The translations under genes were made by a program, and so were the position numbers. From Trametopsis cervina (lineage: Eukaryota > Basidiomycota > Agaricomycetes > Polyporales > Irpicaceae), in contig MU278375.1 of NCBI GenBank assembly GCA_022385755.1, positions 1 through 64,000 on the forward strand: a DNA stretch of 64,000 bases, given 5' to 3'. Shown here piece by piece: positions 10,589 to 20,155 of the stretch. Position 1 is the first letter of the stretch, and each line of letters begins with the position of its first letter. The notes under the pieces are model-generated. The model was not told where the DNA came from, did not search any database, and saw only the letters and a program-made list of their open reading frames with translations.

Positions 10589-12203
10589 ATGCCACCCTCC
10601 ACAGACACTGCTCGTTACGCGGCCAGCTCCCGCACCATTCGAACGGCCACGCGCTTTCCATGGCGAACCCGAACCCGCAAAAGAACCGCGCACACACTTA
10701 CCGACGCCGAGAGGAAAGCCACGTCTGACGCGAGGAAAGTCAGAAAAGAATTCAACAACGTCAAGCTCGATGAAGCCCTCATTGCAGTGTGGAAAGTGGC
10801 CGAGGGCTTGCATAAGGACATTGGCACTCACTCGCCGCAGTATTGGTACGAGTGCATGATCCAGAATGCCGGTAAGCGGAAGGGAACGCGTACCACTAAC
10901 GACTGGAACGCGTTTGTGTCCGTGAAAGTGCGAACGCACAATGATAGTGCGTATTCTCGTATTTCTCTAAATATATATGCTAATGTGTCGTACTGTCTTC
11001 AGACTTACCGCCCGGCGAACGGCGCGTGAAGGCACCTGAAATTATGGCTCAGATCGCAGCGGAATGGAAGGGGCTGTCGCCGGAGGAGAAGGTAGACGTG
11101 ACTCGCGACGCGAAGAAGACGATCACGGACGTGCGGACGCAGCACAAGACCGCAGCGCATAACGTACCGTTGAACGCGTTTCACGACGCGCGTGCAACGT
11201 TATGTAGTGTACAATCTCAGGTAAGTTGCGAATTCTTTGAGCGTGCCTATCTACCGACTGACTATCATACATGGAAGCTCGAGAACCTTTACCATAGATC
11301 AGGAACAGAGACGCTGCTGCTTTGCGTCAGGTCAAAGGCAACTGACTACATGCGTCCAATGTCCTGGTCCACAAGTGACCGTATCGACGACCATTTCCAG
11401 ATGCAGTTCAAGAAGTCGACGCTGGATTACGTCGGGATGTTGGAGTCGTTCATGTTAAGCGGGATCGAGGGTGAGTGCCGCGCATACCTCACACATACTC
11501 GGTCTGATACTACTCATACCATACAGGCAGTGTCAACAAGTATCAAAACGAGCTCCTTCACCTCAAACACAAGACCGCAAAATTAATCTCTGACAAACTA
11601 CGTAAGTACCTTGAAACCTCTGCCGCAATCTTACAGATACTCATTCGACGTCTAGAATATATTGCGCGTCCGGACCAGGTTTCCAGGATGTACTACAACG
11701 ACTTCGAAGTTCACATCACAAATAAATTCGGCATCATTGTAGAAAACTGGCCGCTGAAGACGTTCGCATCCCCCAGCAACATCGGCTCGCGACTTGAGCT
11801 GGATACCCTGTTCCATGCCTGGGAGTCGGGAGCCACCCGTTTCAAACGACTGTCGCCCACTGAACTCATTGAATGGCAACGACAACGTGCTATGACTCGA
11901 CTGCCATGCGATGCGACTACCACTACTCCGCAGGCCGCAGGAGAATGCCCCACACCCCTGCCCGCCGACACTTCCCCTATCAACTCGCTCAACGGCTCCG
12001 TCCCCGACGCAACCCCCTCGCGCACAGGGGACAGCCCTCCAGAACCAACGGGCCCCGTGGCTGGGGCAAAACGCCCCCTCGAAACTGTTTTCGCTGTAGA
12101 CACAGCGCAGTTGGTTACCAAGAAGCCGAGGAAGCAGCGGTCGGATAAGGGTAAGCCTCGGCCAAATGCTAGAAAGAAGAAGGATGTGCAGGAGTCCACT
12201 TAG
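10589..12203 (+). CDS. KDZ-borne HMG-box-like protein
   Basis: Five exons (10589-10946, 11003-11220, 11278-11470, 11527-11601, 11656-12203) encode 463 aa. Residues about 100-155 read as an HMG box (TTNDWNAFVSVKVRTHND, then KAPEIMAQIAAEWKGLSPEEK). A middle region (LENLYHRSGTETLLLC, TLDYVGMLESFMLSGIEG) follows. Next comes a conserved-looking C-terminal block, YYNDFEVHITNKFGIIVENW, with LDTLFHAWESGATRF. A Pro/Thr linker ends in a basic nuclear-localisation-like tail (KKPRKQRSDKGK). HMG-type proteins are known companions of KDZ transposases in agaricomycete genomes, so a DNA-bending or targeting helper is a reasonable inference. The third intron ends in GAAG and the fifth exon follows a TAG acceptor; both were chosen because they alone preserve the frame. 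Confidence 0.82.
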
Positions 12204-12509
12204 CCATGTACCACACGTAGTTGTTTCTTGGGACCGTATTTTGTAGTCATCTTGTCAAAATGATGTATGTATGTTACATAGGTATACATGTCAAACTACC
12301 TAGCAGTCGAAGGGATGGCGAAACATAAGGAAATGAAACGGTCAGAATCAGAGCCGCGACCGTCAGTTGAAGAATGTGGCGGTTCTGATGGAAGTCTGAT
12401 TAAACCAATCGAGCTGACACCACACTTGATGGGGGATGACATCGAGCTGGGAGTGTACCACTTGATGAAGGTGAGCCGGAGAAGGGAGAAGCGGGCACAG
12501 TAGGGGGAA

Positions 12510-13529
12510 GCGAGCAAGATGGTGGGAAGGCGGTATGGCGTTGGAGAACAGTCCACTGCCCAGTATTCATGGGGACGGATGGGCGAAGGTGACCGTGATG
12601 AATGGAACATTGCGGATGGAGGGAAACGCCAGGGGCACGCGCTGACGGTCAGTGTTGGTGGGGAAATGATGGAGGAAGGCGGCATGACGAACGGAATGGC
12701 GGGCATGATGTCAAGAGAGCGGAGATCCGAAGGGAGGCGCCGGGGGTGGCCTAGACACTCAGTATCGATAGGATATTGATGGAGGAAGGCGGCGTGATAG
12801 AGGGGACGGCGGGCATGATGGAGGAAGGCGGTCATGATGAAGGGCATGTCGTGCATAGAGGGAAGCAAGGGAGGCGCCAGGGGACGGGCTGACACTCAGT
12901 ATTGATGGGATGTTGATGGAGGAAGGCGGCGTGATGGAGGGAACGACGAGTATGATGGGGAAAGGCAAGGGAGGCGCCAGGGGATGGCGCGCCACTCAGT
13001 ATTGATGAAGGAAGGCGAGGGAGGCGCCAGAGGGACGGGCGGACACTCAGTATTGATGGGATATTGATGAAGGAAGGCGGCATGACGAAGTATGATGGAG
13101 GAAGGCGAGAGAGGCGCCAGGGGACGGTGCACCACTCAGTATTGATGAAGGAAGGGAGGGAGGCGCTGGAGGGACGGGCTGATACTCAGTATTGATGGAG
13201 GATGGCGGGCATGATGGAGGAAACGGCGGGCATGATGGAGGGAACGGCGGGCATGATGGCGGAAACTGAGGGAAACCGCCCTAGGGACACACGTGAGAGG
13301 TGCCGACCGACCTAGAGCAGGCCCAGACTCTATCACGTGCAGTCACGTGTGCTCACGACATAGATCCTGGGGACGGTGTTATAGGGTACACTATGGATAT
13401 ACTACACGGGGGATTAAGTGGACAATTAACTGGGAGTATGCGGTGCGTGCAGATGCTTATGCTTCAAAGCAAGCCGATCTTACCCTATACGGCATGTATA
13501 GAAGCTCTGCCATGTGGGCGGTCCAGGTG
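12510..13529 (-). repeat. Right inverted arm (TIR) of the KDZ element
   Basis: Mirror of 4288-5345, including the minisatellite and the three CACGTG boxes. The outermost approximately 790 bp look identical to the left arm. Towards the interior the arm lacks a block present on the left, and it continues into non-homologous sequence near 12510. The region 12204-12510 between the HMG gene and the arm holds no gene. Confidence 0.9.
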
Positions 13530-13537
13530 ACAAATCG
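13530..13537 (+). repeat. 8-bp target-site duplication, right copy (ACAAATCG)
   Basis: Direct copy of 4280-4287, immediately after the terminal GGTG of the KDZ element and immediately before the resumed LINE coding sequence. Confidence 0.92.
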
Positions 13538-13966
13538 CTGGGTAAAAGCAATGAACGACAGACTAGCCCTAGACATTGCTCTGACCCATCCCCGGCTTCC
13601 CAAACGCCGCCGCCTCCGCGAGAGCCTCGTCCTCCGCACATGGGCGGGGACCCTCCAGAACGAGAACCAGCTACCTTACAACTGGATCTCCACTCCAGGG
13701 GTTTTAGTGGGTAATCCCAATCCTGAACGCTCGCTGCTCTCAACGGGATCTCTTTCCCGTCTGGAGGAGCCGCGTGATGACGGATGAGACAGCCCCACAC
13801 TACCAACCAACATGTTGGTGTGCATTAATGCATTTCCTCTGAGATGATTACGACTGCTAAGAGAGGGTGGGATTCCCTCGTATAAGCAAGGACGACGGAG
13901 ACCGTTTAACGGACTGCCCAGTCCTGCATTGCTCATCAAAAAAAAAAAAAAAAAAAAAAAAAAAAA
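13538..13966 (+). mobile_element. 3' end of the interrupted LINE, with poly(A) tail
   Basis: Coding sequence continues in the frame left at 4287: the split Arg codon (CG at 4286-4287 plus C at 13538) is followed by WVKAMNDRLALDIALTHPRL and ends ...LSRLEEPRDDG with TGA at 13785-13787. The motif TWAGTLQNENQLPYNW and GVLVGNPNP matches the C-terminus typical of agaricomycete Tad1-type LINE proteins. A 3' UTR of about 150 bp leads to a pure run of 29 A residues at 13938-13966, the integration end. It belongs to the same LINE copy as 616-4287. Confidence 0.9.
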
Positions 13967-14570
13967 GCCTGGGTCGTTCTACCAGAAAGCTTGCAGACTT
14001 TGACGCCCTTCGAGTCTTACAAACAATATGTTCTGTCTTCGGTGGAATCTATGTCCTTAGACACCATACCAACGCCTTTCGTCGACACTCTTATCTCTTG
14101 CGGTATGTGCGATGACACTGACGACGCTATAACCTTTCTACGAAAGGTGCTGGAGGACTACGTGGTCGAGGCCTGCGCTCCCGCACCTATATGGACCAAG
14201 ACTCGCACGACAGAGTGTGAAATCTGCGAGCGCAGCATTCCGTTGACGTATCATCATCTCATCCCCCGTGCGACCCACTCGAAGGTGCTGAAGAAGAAGT
14301 GGCATCCCGAGGCATTGCTCAACTCTGTTGCGTGGCTTTGCAGGTAAGTGTGCCTAGAGATGGTCTCACATGAGTACCATCGCCGGATGATGATCATCTA
14401 ATCTTGTTCGTGCATCTTACAGGCCCTGTCATTCGACGGTTCATCGCGTAGCAACAAACGAGGAACTTGCACGTCAATACTTCACGGTCGAGCAACTGCT
14501 GGAGCGGGAGGATATTCAGAAGTGGCGAGCCTATGCATCCAAGCAGCGGTTCGGTATCAGGCGCGGATGA
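13967..14570 (+). pseudogene. HNH-endonuclease-like host gene, 5' part cut off by the LINE
   Basis: Two exons (13967-14343, 14423-14570) give an open frame that begins exactly at the end of the LINE poly(A) run and stops with TGA at 14568-14570. The product has a helical N-terminal part (FESYKQYVLSSVESMSLDTI) and an HNH-type zinc finger: CEIC, then HHLIPRATHSK, then LNSVAWLCRPCHSTVH. It ends in EELARQYFTVEQLLEREDI. It resembles a conserved fungal family of HNH-domain proteins of unknown substrate. Any upstream exon would lie left of the window, beyond the LINE. The gene is therefore probably broken, although an internal ATG (about 14051) could still start a shortened protein containing the whole HNH motif. 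Confidence 0.72.
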
Positions 14571-16366
14571 TTGAGCTCTGCTGGCAAGGTACGCCTAGAG
14601 AACCTGCCAGTTGTGTGCCGCGGATGCTCTGATATGCTTTGTAGTGTGCATCAACCCGCGGTCTATCACTCGCATCTTGGCTCGCATCTCCCAGTACTAC
14701 TGTGGCTACCCCGGTGATCAATGCCCCCCTGTTCTCGCCTTCCAAACGACTCCTATTGAGACGCATTGGAGAGTGCCGCTCGAGAGCGAGATACCTTTTC
14801 GCAACGTACGGTGAGCACCTGCGTCAGCATGCCAGTGGTACGCACTGGGGGTCACTTGTCCGGCTACTGGAGCTTTTATTCGACCTGTGTATGAAAATAC
14901 TTTCTATCCAGCTAAAGGCCAGCCGTATCGACAGAATCCTCCACTACGAATTTCCTGTTGATAACATACCCTACATACGGGAGTAGGTGAGATACATTGC
15001 GGTGGAATATCTGATTCGATTCTTCACATATATTCCTTCTCATCTCTATGACGGTCGTTCAGAAGCCAATGCATCCTGATCTCGCCCCGCTCCGCCGCTA
15101 ACGCATCTTCCTTCGACTCTATGATAAGTTTGCTCATAGAGCTTGGTGCATAGACTCATACGGTGTTCGGAATGAGCAGATATTGTTCGTAATCGCCCAT
15201 CAACGCCTTCCTGTTCTCCCAACAACGGTCAGCGTAGCTCCTTGCATAGGGGCTCCTTCCTTCCTCTGGAGATTCTTATAGTTCCGCAGGATTGCAGATA
15301 CGCCAGCAGGGACAATCGGCGGCAGCTTGAGACAAATTGATAGTCCAAGAGGTCAGTGACTTGGTAGTAGCAATCAAGTTCAACTGAACTCGAGACAAGT
15401 ATTTTGTCCCGCTCAAGCTTGGGGCGACGAAGCGAAAACCGCGTATGCGAGAGGTCTCACCATCTGGAACTTACCGTGCATGATGGTGGGAAAGATGCAA
15501 CCTAGCACTCCTTCGGCAAGTTTTGCAAAGCTAACGACATCGTCAGTGCCGCGGTCGACGGACTCGCTCACTCCAGACTAGCAACAATCGATATCCATTG
15601 CAGGGGGCCTGATAGTACGTTCTACTCATTGTCTTTGACTGTCTCAGCTGTCCTCAACCTTGTCTTGTCATGTAGCTTTCAAGGCTTACCGCTGTTCTGT
15701 TCTTGGCCTGAAGTGCTTGTAATGTGAGTTACAGATGACCCATCTAATTTCAATCCTTAGATGGCTTTTCTTGCATGCTAATATATCGGTGAACTGAGCT
15801 CAATATGATTCCGTGCGTGGATCAAGGCGACCTCGGCGGACCGAAAAGTACAAGAGCTGCAACGAGAGTCTCTTGCTCTGTTGGCTCGCTCTCGCGGCGC
15901 AGCTCCTACGGCTACTTGGGACGATCATTACCACAACAAAAGGCAACCGAGGAGCATGATCAACAGATGTGATATCCAATCAGTTCAGCTTCGCTGGTTC
16001 TATCTTTGACCAGTCGAGCACATGTACACGATTCAAGACGATTGTAAGATGGTCAAGAGCTGTGGGAGTCAACTCACTGCATTGCAGAACATGAACTGCT
16101 GACCGGCAAAATGAACAGAGGCAACTGCGGCAGAAACGTCCTTTGCAACCGGTGTTGTATAGTCTCCCTCTTAACGCAGCTGATATCAAGGAATGGCTCT
16201 CGATTACATCGCCACATCAGACAGAGTGAGACTTGTTCTATGAGGTGTTGTCCGTAACCTATGCTGATGGTTGCTTGCAAGGAAGATATTTTCATCGCAT
16301 ACAGAATTATTTATACACCGCTGTAGAGGTATTCAACCCTCGTTTCTCCCTCGCATTTGGCAGGCA
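14571..16366. other. No supported gene
   Basis: An ORF at 14702-14986 (94 codons) has no recognisable motif and no clear neighbouring exons. The remainder has frequent stops in all frames and ordinary base composition. Some of it may be 5' leader of the membrane-protein gene that follows. Confidence 0.4.
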
Positions 16367-18231
16367 ATGGTCTTCCCTTCAGTTGGAGACCTTACCGCGG
16401 TTTTCGTCGGGTGCTGTATAGCATCTGTGTACGTCCTTCAGACATTCTCAAGTTGGCTCATTCACGAGCCTCTATTTGCAGATTTTATGGTATCACATCA
16501 TTACAGACATTCCTTTACTTCTCCAATGCACAGGACGACTCCCGTTTCCGCAAGTGTGTGGTGAGTACCACTCCTCTCGCCGGTGCGCGATTAACACCTT
16601 CTCGTACAGTTTGGCTTCCTATGGTAAATCCATCATCTTCAGTTGCGCCAGATTCTGACCTGGCGCTAGGATTCTGGATTCAATACACACCGTGTTTATC
16701 ATATATCTCGTGTATTATTTTTCTATTTTCGGACCCGTACATCACATACCCTATGCCCCTGACTGGTACGCACACTTTACCATGAGATTAAGATTAATTA
16801 ATCGAGGTGCTCACTGCACAGGCGTTCATCGGTGCGCTTCCAAGTCCGAATATAGCTGTCATCCAAGCTGATATATAACACGTAGGTTGTGATAATTACA
16901 AGCGTACGCTTCTAATGTCCATTGCGTATTAGCCGAGTCTGACGTGACACTTGCACAGAATTTTAGCGATACTGTCATTCGGCTGTAGGTCATAGTGTCA
17001 TTTGAAGGGTATGCGGCTGACGATCGTGTTAGCATGTTCCTACATCGTATCTGGTTGCGTACGTTGTGCGCTTCTTTCCTTGTTGCTCAATACTGATACG
17101 TGCATCACCAATAGTCACAGAGCGCAAGTGGCTGGCCATACTCCCTATAGTGAGCACGACCTTACTTTTCTCAGCCGGTATTAATGATTCCGTTAGGGAG
17201 CTATCACGCTCGCGACAGCGGGTACGTCTCCGATCACTGGCTGAGTGAGGGTCGATCTGACGTTTCATTCTCAGGGCTGGGAATAGGTGATGACTCATTC
17301 TTTAACCGAACAATTGCTGTAGCTGACCACGGGTCATTAGTTTATGGCAGCATAATGTGAGTCGATTTGTGTCTGTACTTAATTCTATTCTTGCCCCCAT
17401 CTGATCCTTCCATGTCAGGCCTTCGTTCACCTTTGCCACACTGGGAAGCATTTCGGTGAGTCTTATCCTGCCCTACGACACCATCTAGTAAACCTCGTTG
17501 TGCATCAGTGGTTGCTTTACGCTACATTGTCATCTGCTCTTCTCGTCGATTTCATGCTCGCTTGTACACTCTGTTATTTATTCCACCGGATGCGCTCGGG
17601 GTTCGAAAGGTCAGTCAGAATATCGTGTAATCGTTTGCCTGAAAATCGAAACTCATGGAACTGCAAGATCTGATTCTACGTTGATCAAGCTTATGGTATA
17701 CACTATAAACAGCGGGCTGTTTACAAGGTACCTACTTATGAAACCGCCTGTCTCGCCTCAGCGATCGTGAATCTAATATTCCCGAACCTTTCAGCATAGT
17801 TGCGGGTGCCACTCTTGTGACTGTGAGTCTTTTGTCACATTCACTGCACGAATACTGACTTTGGAATGTAGTATGCTCTTATGCCTAGCAGCTATATATT
17901 CATGAGCGTATTTTTCGTAATGGGTAAAGGTAAGTAGAACATCACCTATTTTACCCTTCTGTTCGAGACACACCCATCAGCAACCCTGAATTCTCTTCTG
18001 GCCGCCACCAATGCTCGGGCCCATCTTCGTGAAAAGATGTACGGGGAGCCACGCAGCTCAGGGAAGAATGTATATCTTCTTCCTTCGTCTTTCCAGAGAT
18101 CAACAGTAGCCTCGTTTGCTGCCAGTACTGGAACGGTTGCGGAGCTGTCAACTTTTGAGGCACAACTTGGGCAACAATCCATCGTTGTAAGACCGATTGA
18201 GCCTTTCAGCGTTTTTGATAATCGCTCATAG
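16367..18231 (+). CDS. DUF6534-like seven-helix membrane protein, multi-exon
   Basis: A gene of about nine short exons. Secure ones are 16367-16428, 16482-16560, 16610-16623 (14 nt) and 16670-16765, which join in frame to give VFPSVGDLTAVFVG, FYGITSLQTFLYFSNAQDD, FGFLWILDSIHTVFIIYLVY. Later pieces are LLYATLSSALLVDFMLACTL (about 17515-17600), LIKLMVYTINSGLFT, YALMPSSYIFMSVFFVMGK (about 17875-17930) and a last exon ending SLLAATNARAHLR...FDNRS at 18231. This succession of helices and the closing NSLL-ATNAR-like motif is typical of the large agaricomycete DUF6534/DUF6533-type plasma-membrane family; ligands are unknown. The middle (16770-17500) could not be spliced with confidence, so damage there cannot be excluded. 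A paralogue lies at 50158-52078. Confidence 0.68.
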
Positions 18232-20155
18232 CTGTGATAGGGTATCGCGATATGATCACTAGTCTGTATAATATCGTTATTTCATTTCTGTGAGTCTCCA
18301 AAGAAATTATGCTTCAATAGGCCCAGAAGATATATGATTTACCGTTTCGCCTCAGGTAGCACCACCACCGCGGACTTTACTTTTATCTTCTTCGTATAGG
18401 CTATGAAGGACCTGATCATAATTATACTATACATCGACATTGTATTCATATTCTTTTTTATTTGGTACCCAATGAACATGCGTATCTGAAAAGGGAACGC
18501 ATATACGAGGGATTACTCCGAGCGAAACAGTTTCCAAATCGCGCAAACACATCGGCGTTTGTGCGGCGACGCCCGACGGGCGGACAAATTAGGAAGGGAA
18601 GCGCACTCACCAATAATGAGTCAGCATGAAACATTTCCGGCTGGTACGGCTTTCTTTGTTGAACCACTTTCGCGTTGTGCCAGGTTTGTATCAGTAAGTA
18701 CAGTCCTTGAGCGATTAACGGCTCTCAGACCATACCAGATGTCACAGGTGATAGTTTCGTCTCCCATCAGTTCGTCTCCGCTACCTCCACACTCGGCCCA
18801 ACGAAACGCTTTCCATTGTCAAGGGCGCCTGTGGTAGCTTTGTGGGGTGCGGATTCAAATTGCAGCCCACCGCGGCGGTGAGTTGGCGCGTCTTACTTTC
18901 ATGCTTTCGTGTTACCTCCAGGCGGTAACAATGACGGACAGCCTAGTATCGGACAAGCCAATGATTGTGTTGCTCACTGTTCGAAACAGACAGAACCCTC
19001 CCCGTTCGACGCTCTTCAAGAGTGCAAATGGACGGGGCCCGAGCCAAGACGTACGGTACCGCGCACGTTGAGATCGAGCAGATATCCGGCTAAGCTTAAT
19101 GCAGTCGATCTCAGTTGTTGTCTGTCTCCGGATGACACCACTTGCTTGATTCCATTTGACTCGTTCTCTGCTGCCTCCTGCCTTAAACGGAAGGAGACCA
19201 AGGCGTCTGCTTACGAGACTACGGACGAATTAGGAAGGGAGGCACACTGTGGCGCACCGAATGGAGAAGTAGGATTAGTCAGCGAACTAAGGCAGCTCAA
19301 CTGGCATCCCCCAGTCAACCACTTGCACGTAGTACCAGCCCTGTGGTGAAGTGCGTACAATTCAACTGTCTTCACGCTCTACCTGATCTAACATCTTTCA
19401 ATCCTGTCAAATTGTCAAATTCAGCCTAAAACGGCTACTATGTGTCAAGAATGTCTGTGTCAGCTTCGAAGCCTGTGCGGATCACAGTGAGTGGGCGCGT
19501 CTCAACTTCGTGCTTTAACGTACACCCACGTCGATGCGATGGTCGTAGCATACCATGCGGAAGCCATCTCACTCACTGCTCAACCGCCCATACGGCTCGG
19601 AGACTGCAGGCACCCACCGCTGTTCGGGGCTGATCAGGGCCGCAAGTGGCGTAGAGCCCTGAGCGGACGGCAACTGCATGACTGGGCATGCGGCTACACT
19701 TTTTCGGGTGCGTCTCAGCTGTGGTTTATCCTGGCAGAGTGTCCCATTCCGCATCTGCACTTCCGCACAGAGGTGATCAAATAGCATTTCACAGCGGCTA
19801 TATTGGCGGAAACCCATATGCGGTAAGTATTCTGGAAGGGTCCCAACCGCATAACCTTATTCGGGACGTGGTGCTGCATACCGATTCCGCGATCCCGCCG
19901 CTGTTGACTGAATTTTGCGCGTAAAAGGTCTGGGAATAACTAAGGCCCTCGCAATGAAGCCCTCCACCTCACTCCCCGCCTGCTTCCGGGACGGCATCAA
20001 GGCTGAATGGAAGTGATCATCGAGAGTTTCGTTCCCTAAATCCTGTGTGCCTTGATGCGAGCTGCTCTGACTTCGTTTCATCTGGTTCCGTCGAGGACAA
20101 CGATATAAGCAGTACGTCGAGGGACAATCTGCCACATCCCTCGTATCTTACAGAC
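18232..20155. other. Intergenic; two imperfectly repeated blocks, no supported gene
   Basis: No coding gene could be supported. Two short blocks recur about 615-645 bp apart. A block at about 18584-18608 (AATTAGGAAGGGAAGCGCACT) resembles one at about 19227-19251, and a block at about 18876-18910 (GTGAGTTGGCGCGTCTTACTT) resembles one at about 19488-19520. This suggests an old degenerate tandem duplication. The 3' end also holds the promoter and leader of the NRPS-like gene (a TATA-like ATATAAG at about 20103). Confidence 0.4.

Larger units (their letters stand above)
4288..13529. mobile_element. Complete KDZ (Kyakuja-Dileera-Zisupton) DNA transposon, 9242 bp
   Basis: The element begins CACCTGGACCGCCC and ends with the reverse complement of this. 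It has inverted arms of about 1 kb, is flanked by an 8-bp direct repeat, and carries a KDZ transposase on the minus strand plus two accessory genes on the plus strand. The arms match without any length change from both tips to about 5077/12740: mirrored positions always sum to 17817. Excising the element with one duplication copy leaves the host LINE ORF in frame. All three internal genes have uninterrupted frames with canonical or near-canonical splice sites, so the copy looks young and possibly autonomous. Confidence 0.92.

Noticed and set aside
8845..12203. A TET/JBP dioxygenase gene in the transposon
   Set aside because: Such genes accompany some KDZ elements, so I looked for the HxD...H motif and related signatures; neither passenger protein shows them.
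4288..13529. The inverted arms as two oppositely oriented, 5'-truncated LINE 3' ends
   Set aside because: The arms start in the middle of LINE coding sequence only because the insertion sits there. The 8-bp direct repeats, mirror-exact tips and in-frame continuation of the LINE at 13538 show terminal inverted repeats of a DNA transposon.
13293..13787. Single 164-codon ORF across the right arm
   Set aside because: It is a chimera of the transposon end and the resumed LINE C-terminus, created by the insertion.
14702..14986. 94-codon ORF after the HNH gene
   Set aside because: No recognisable motif or splice partner.
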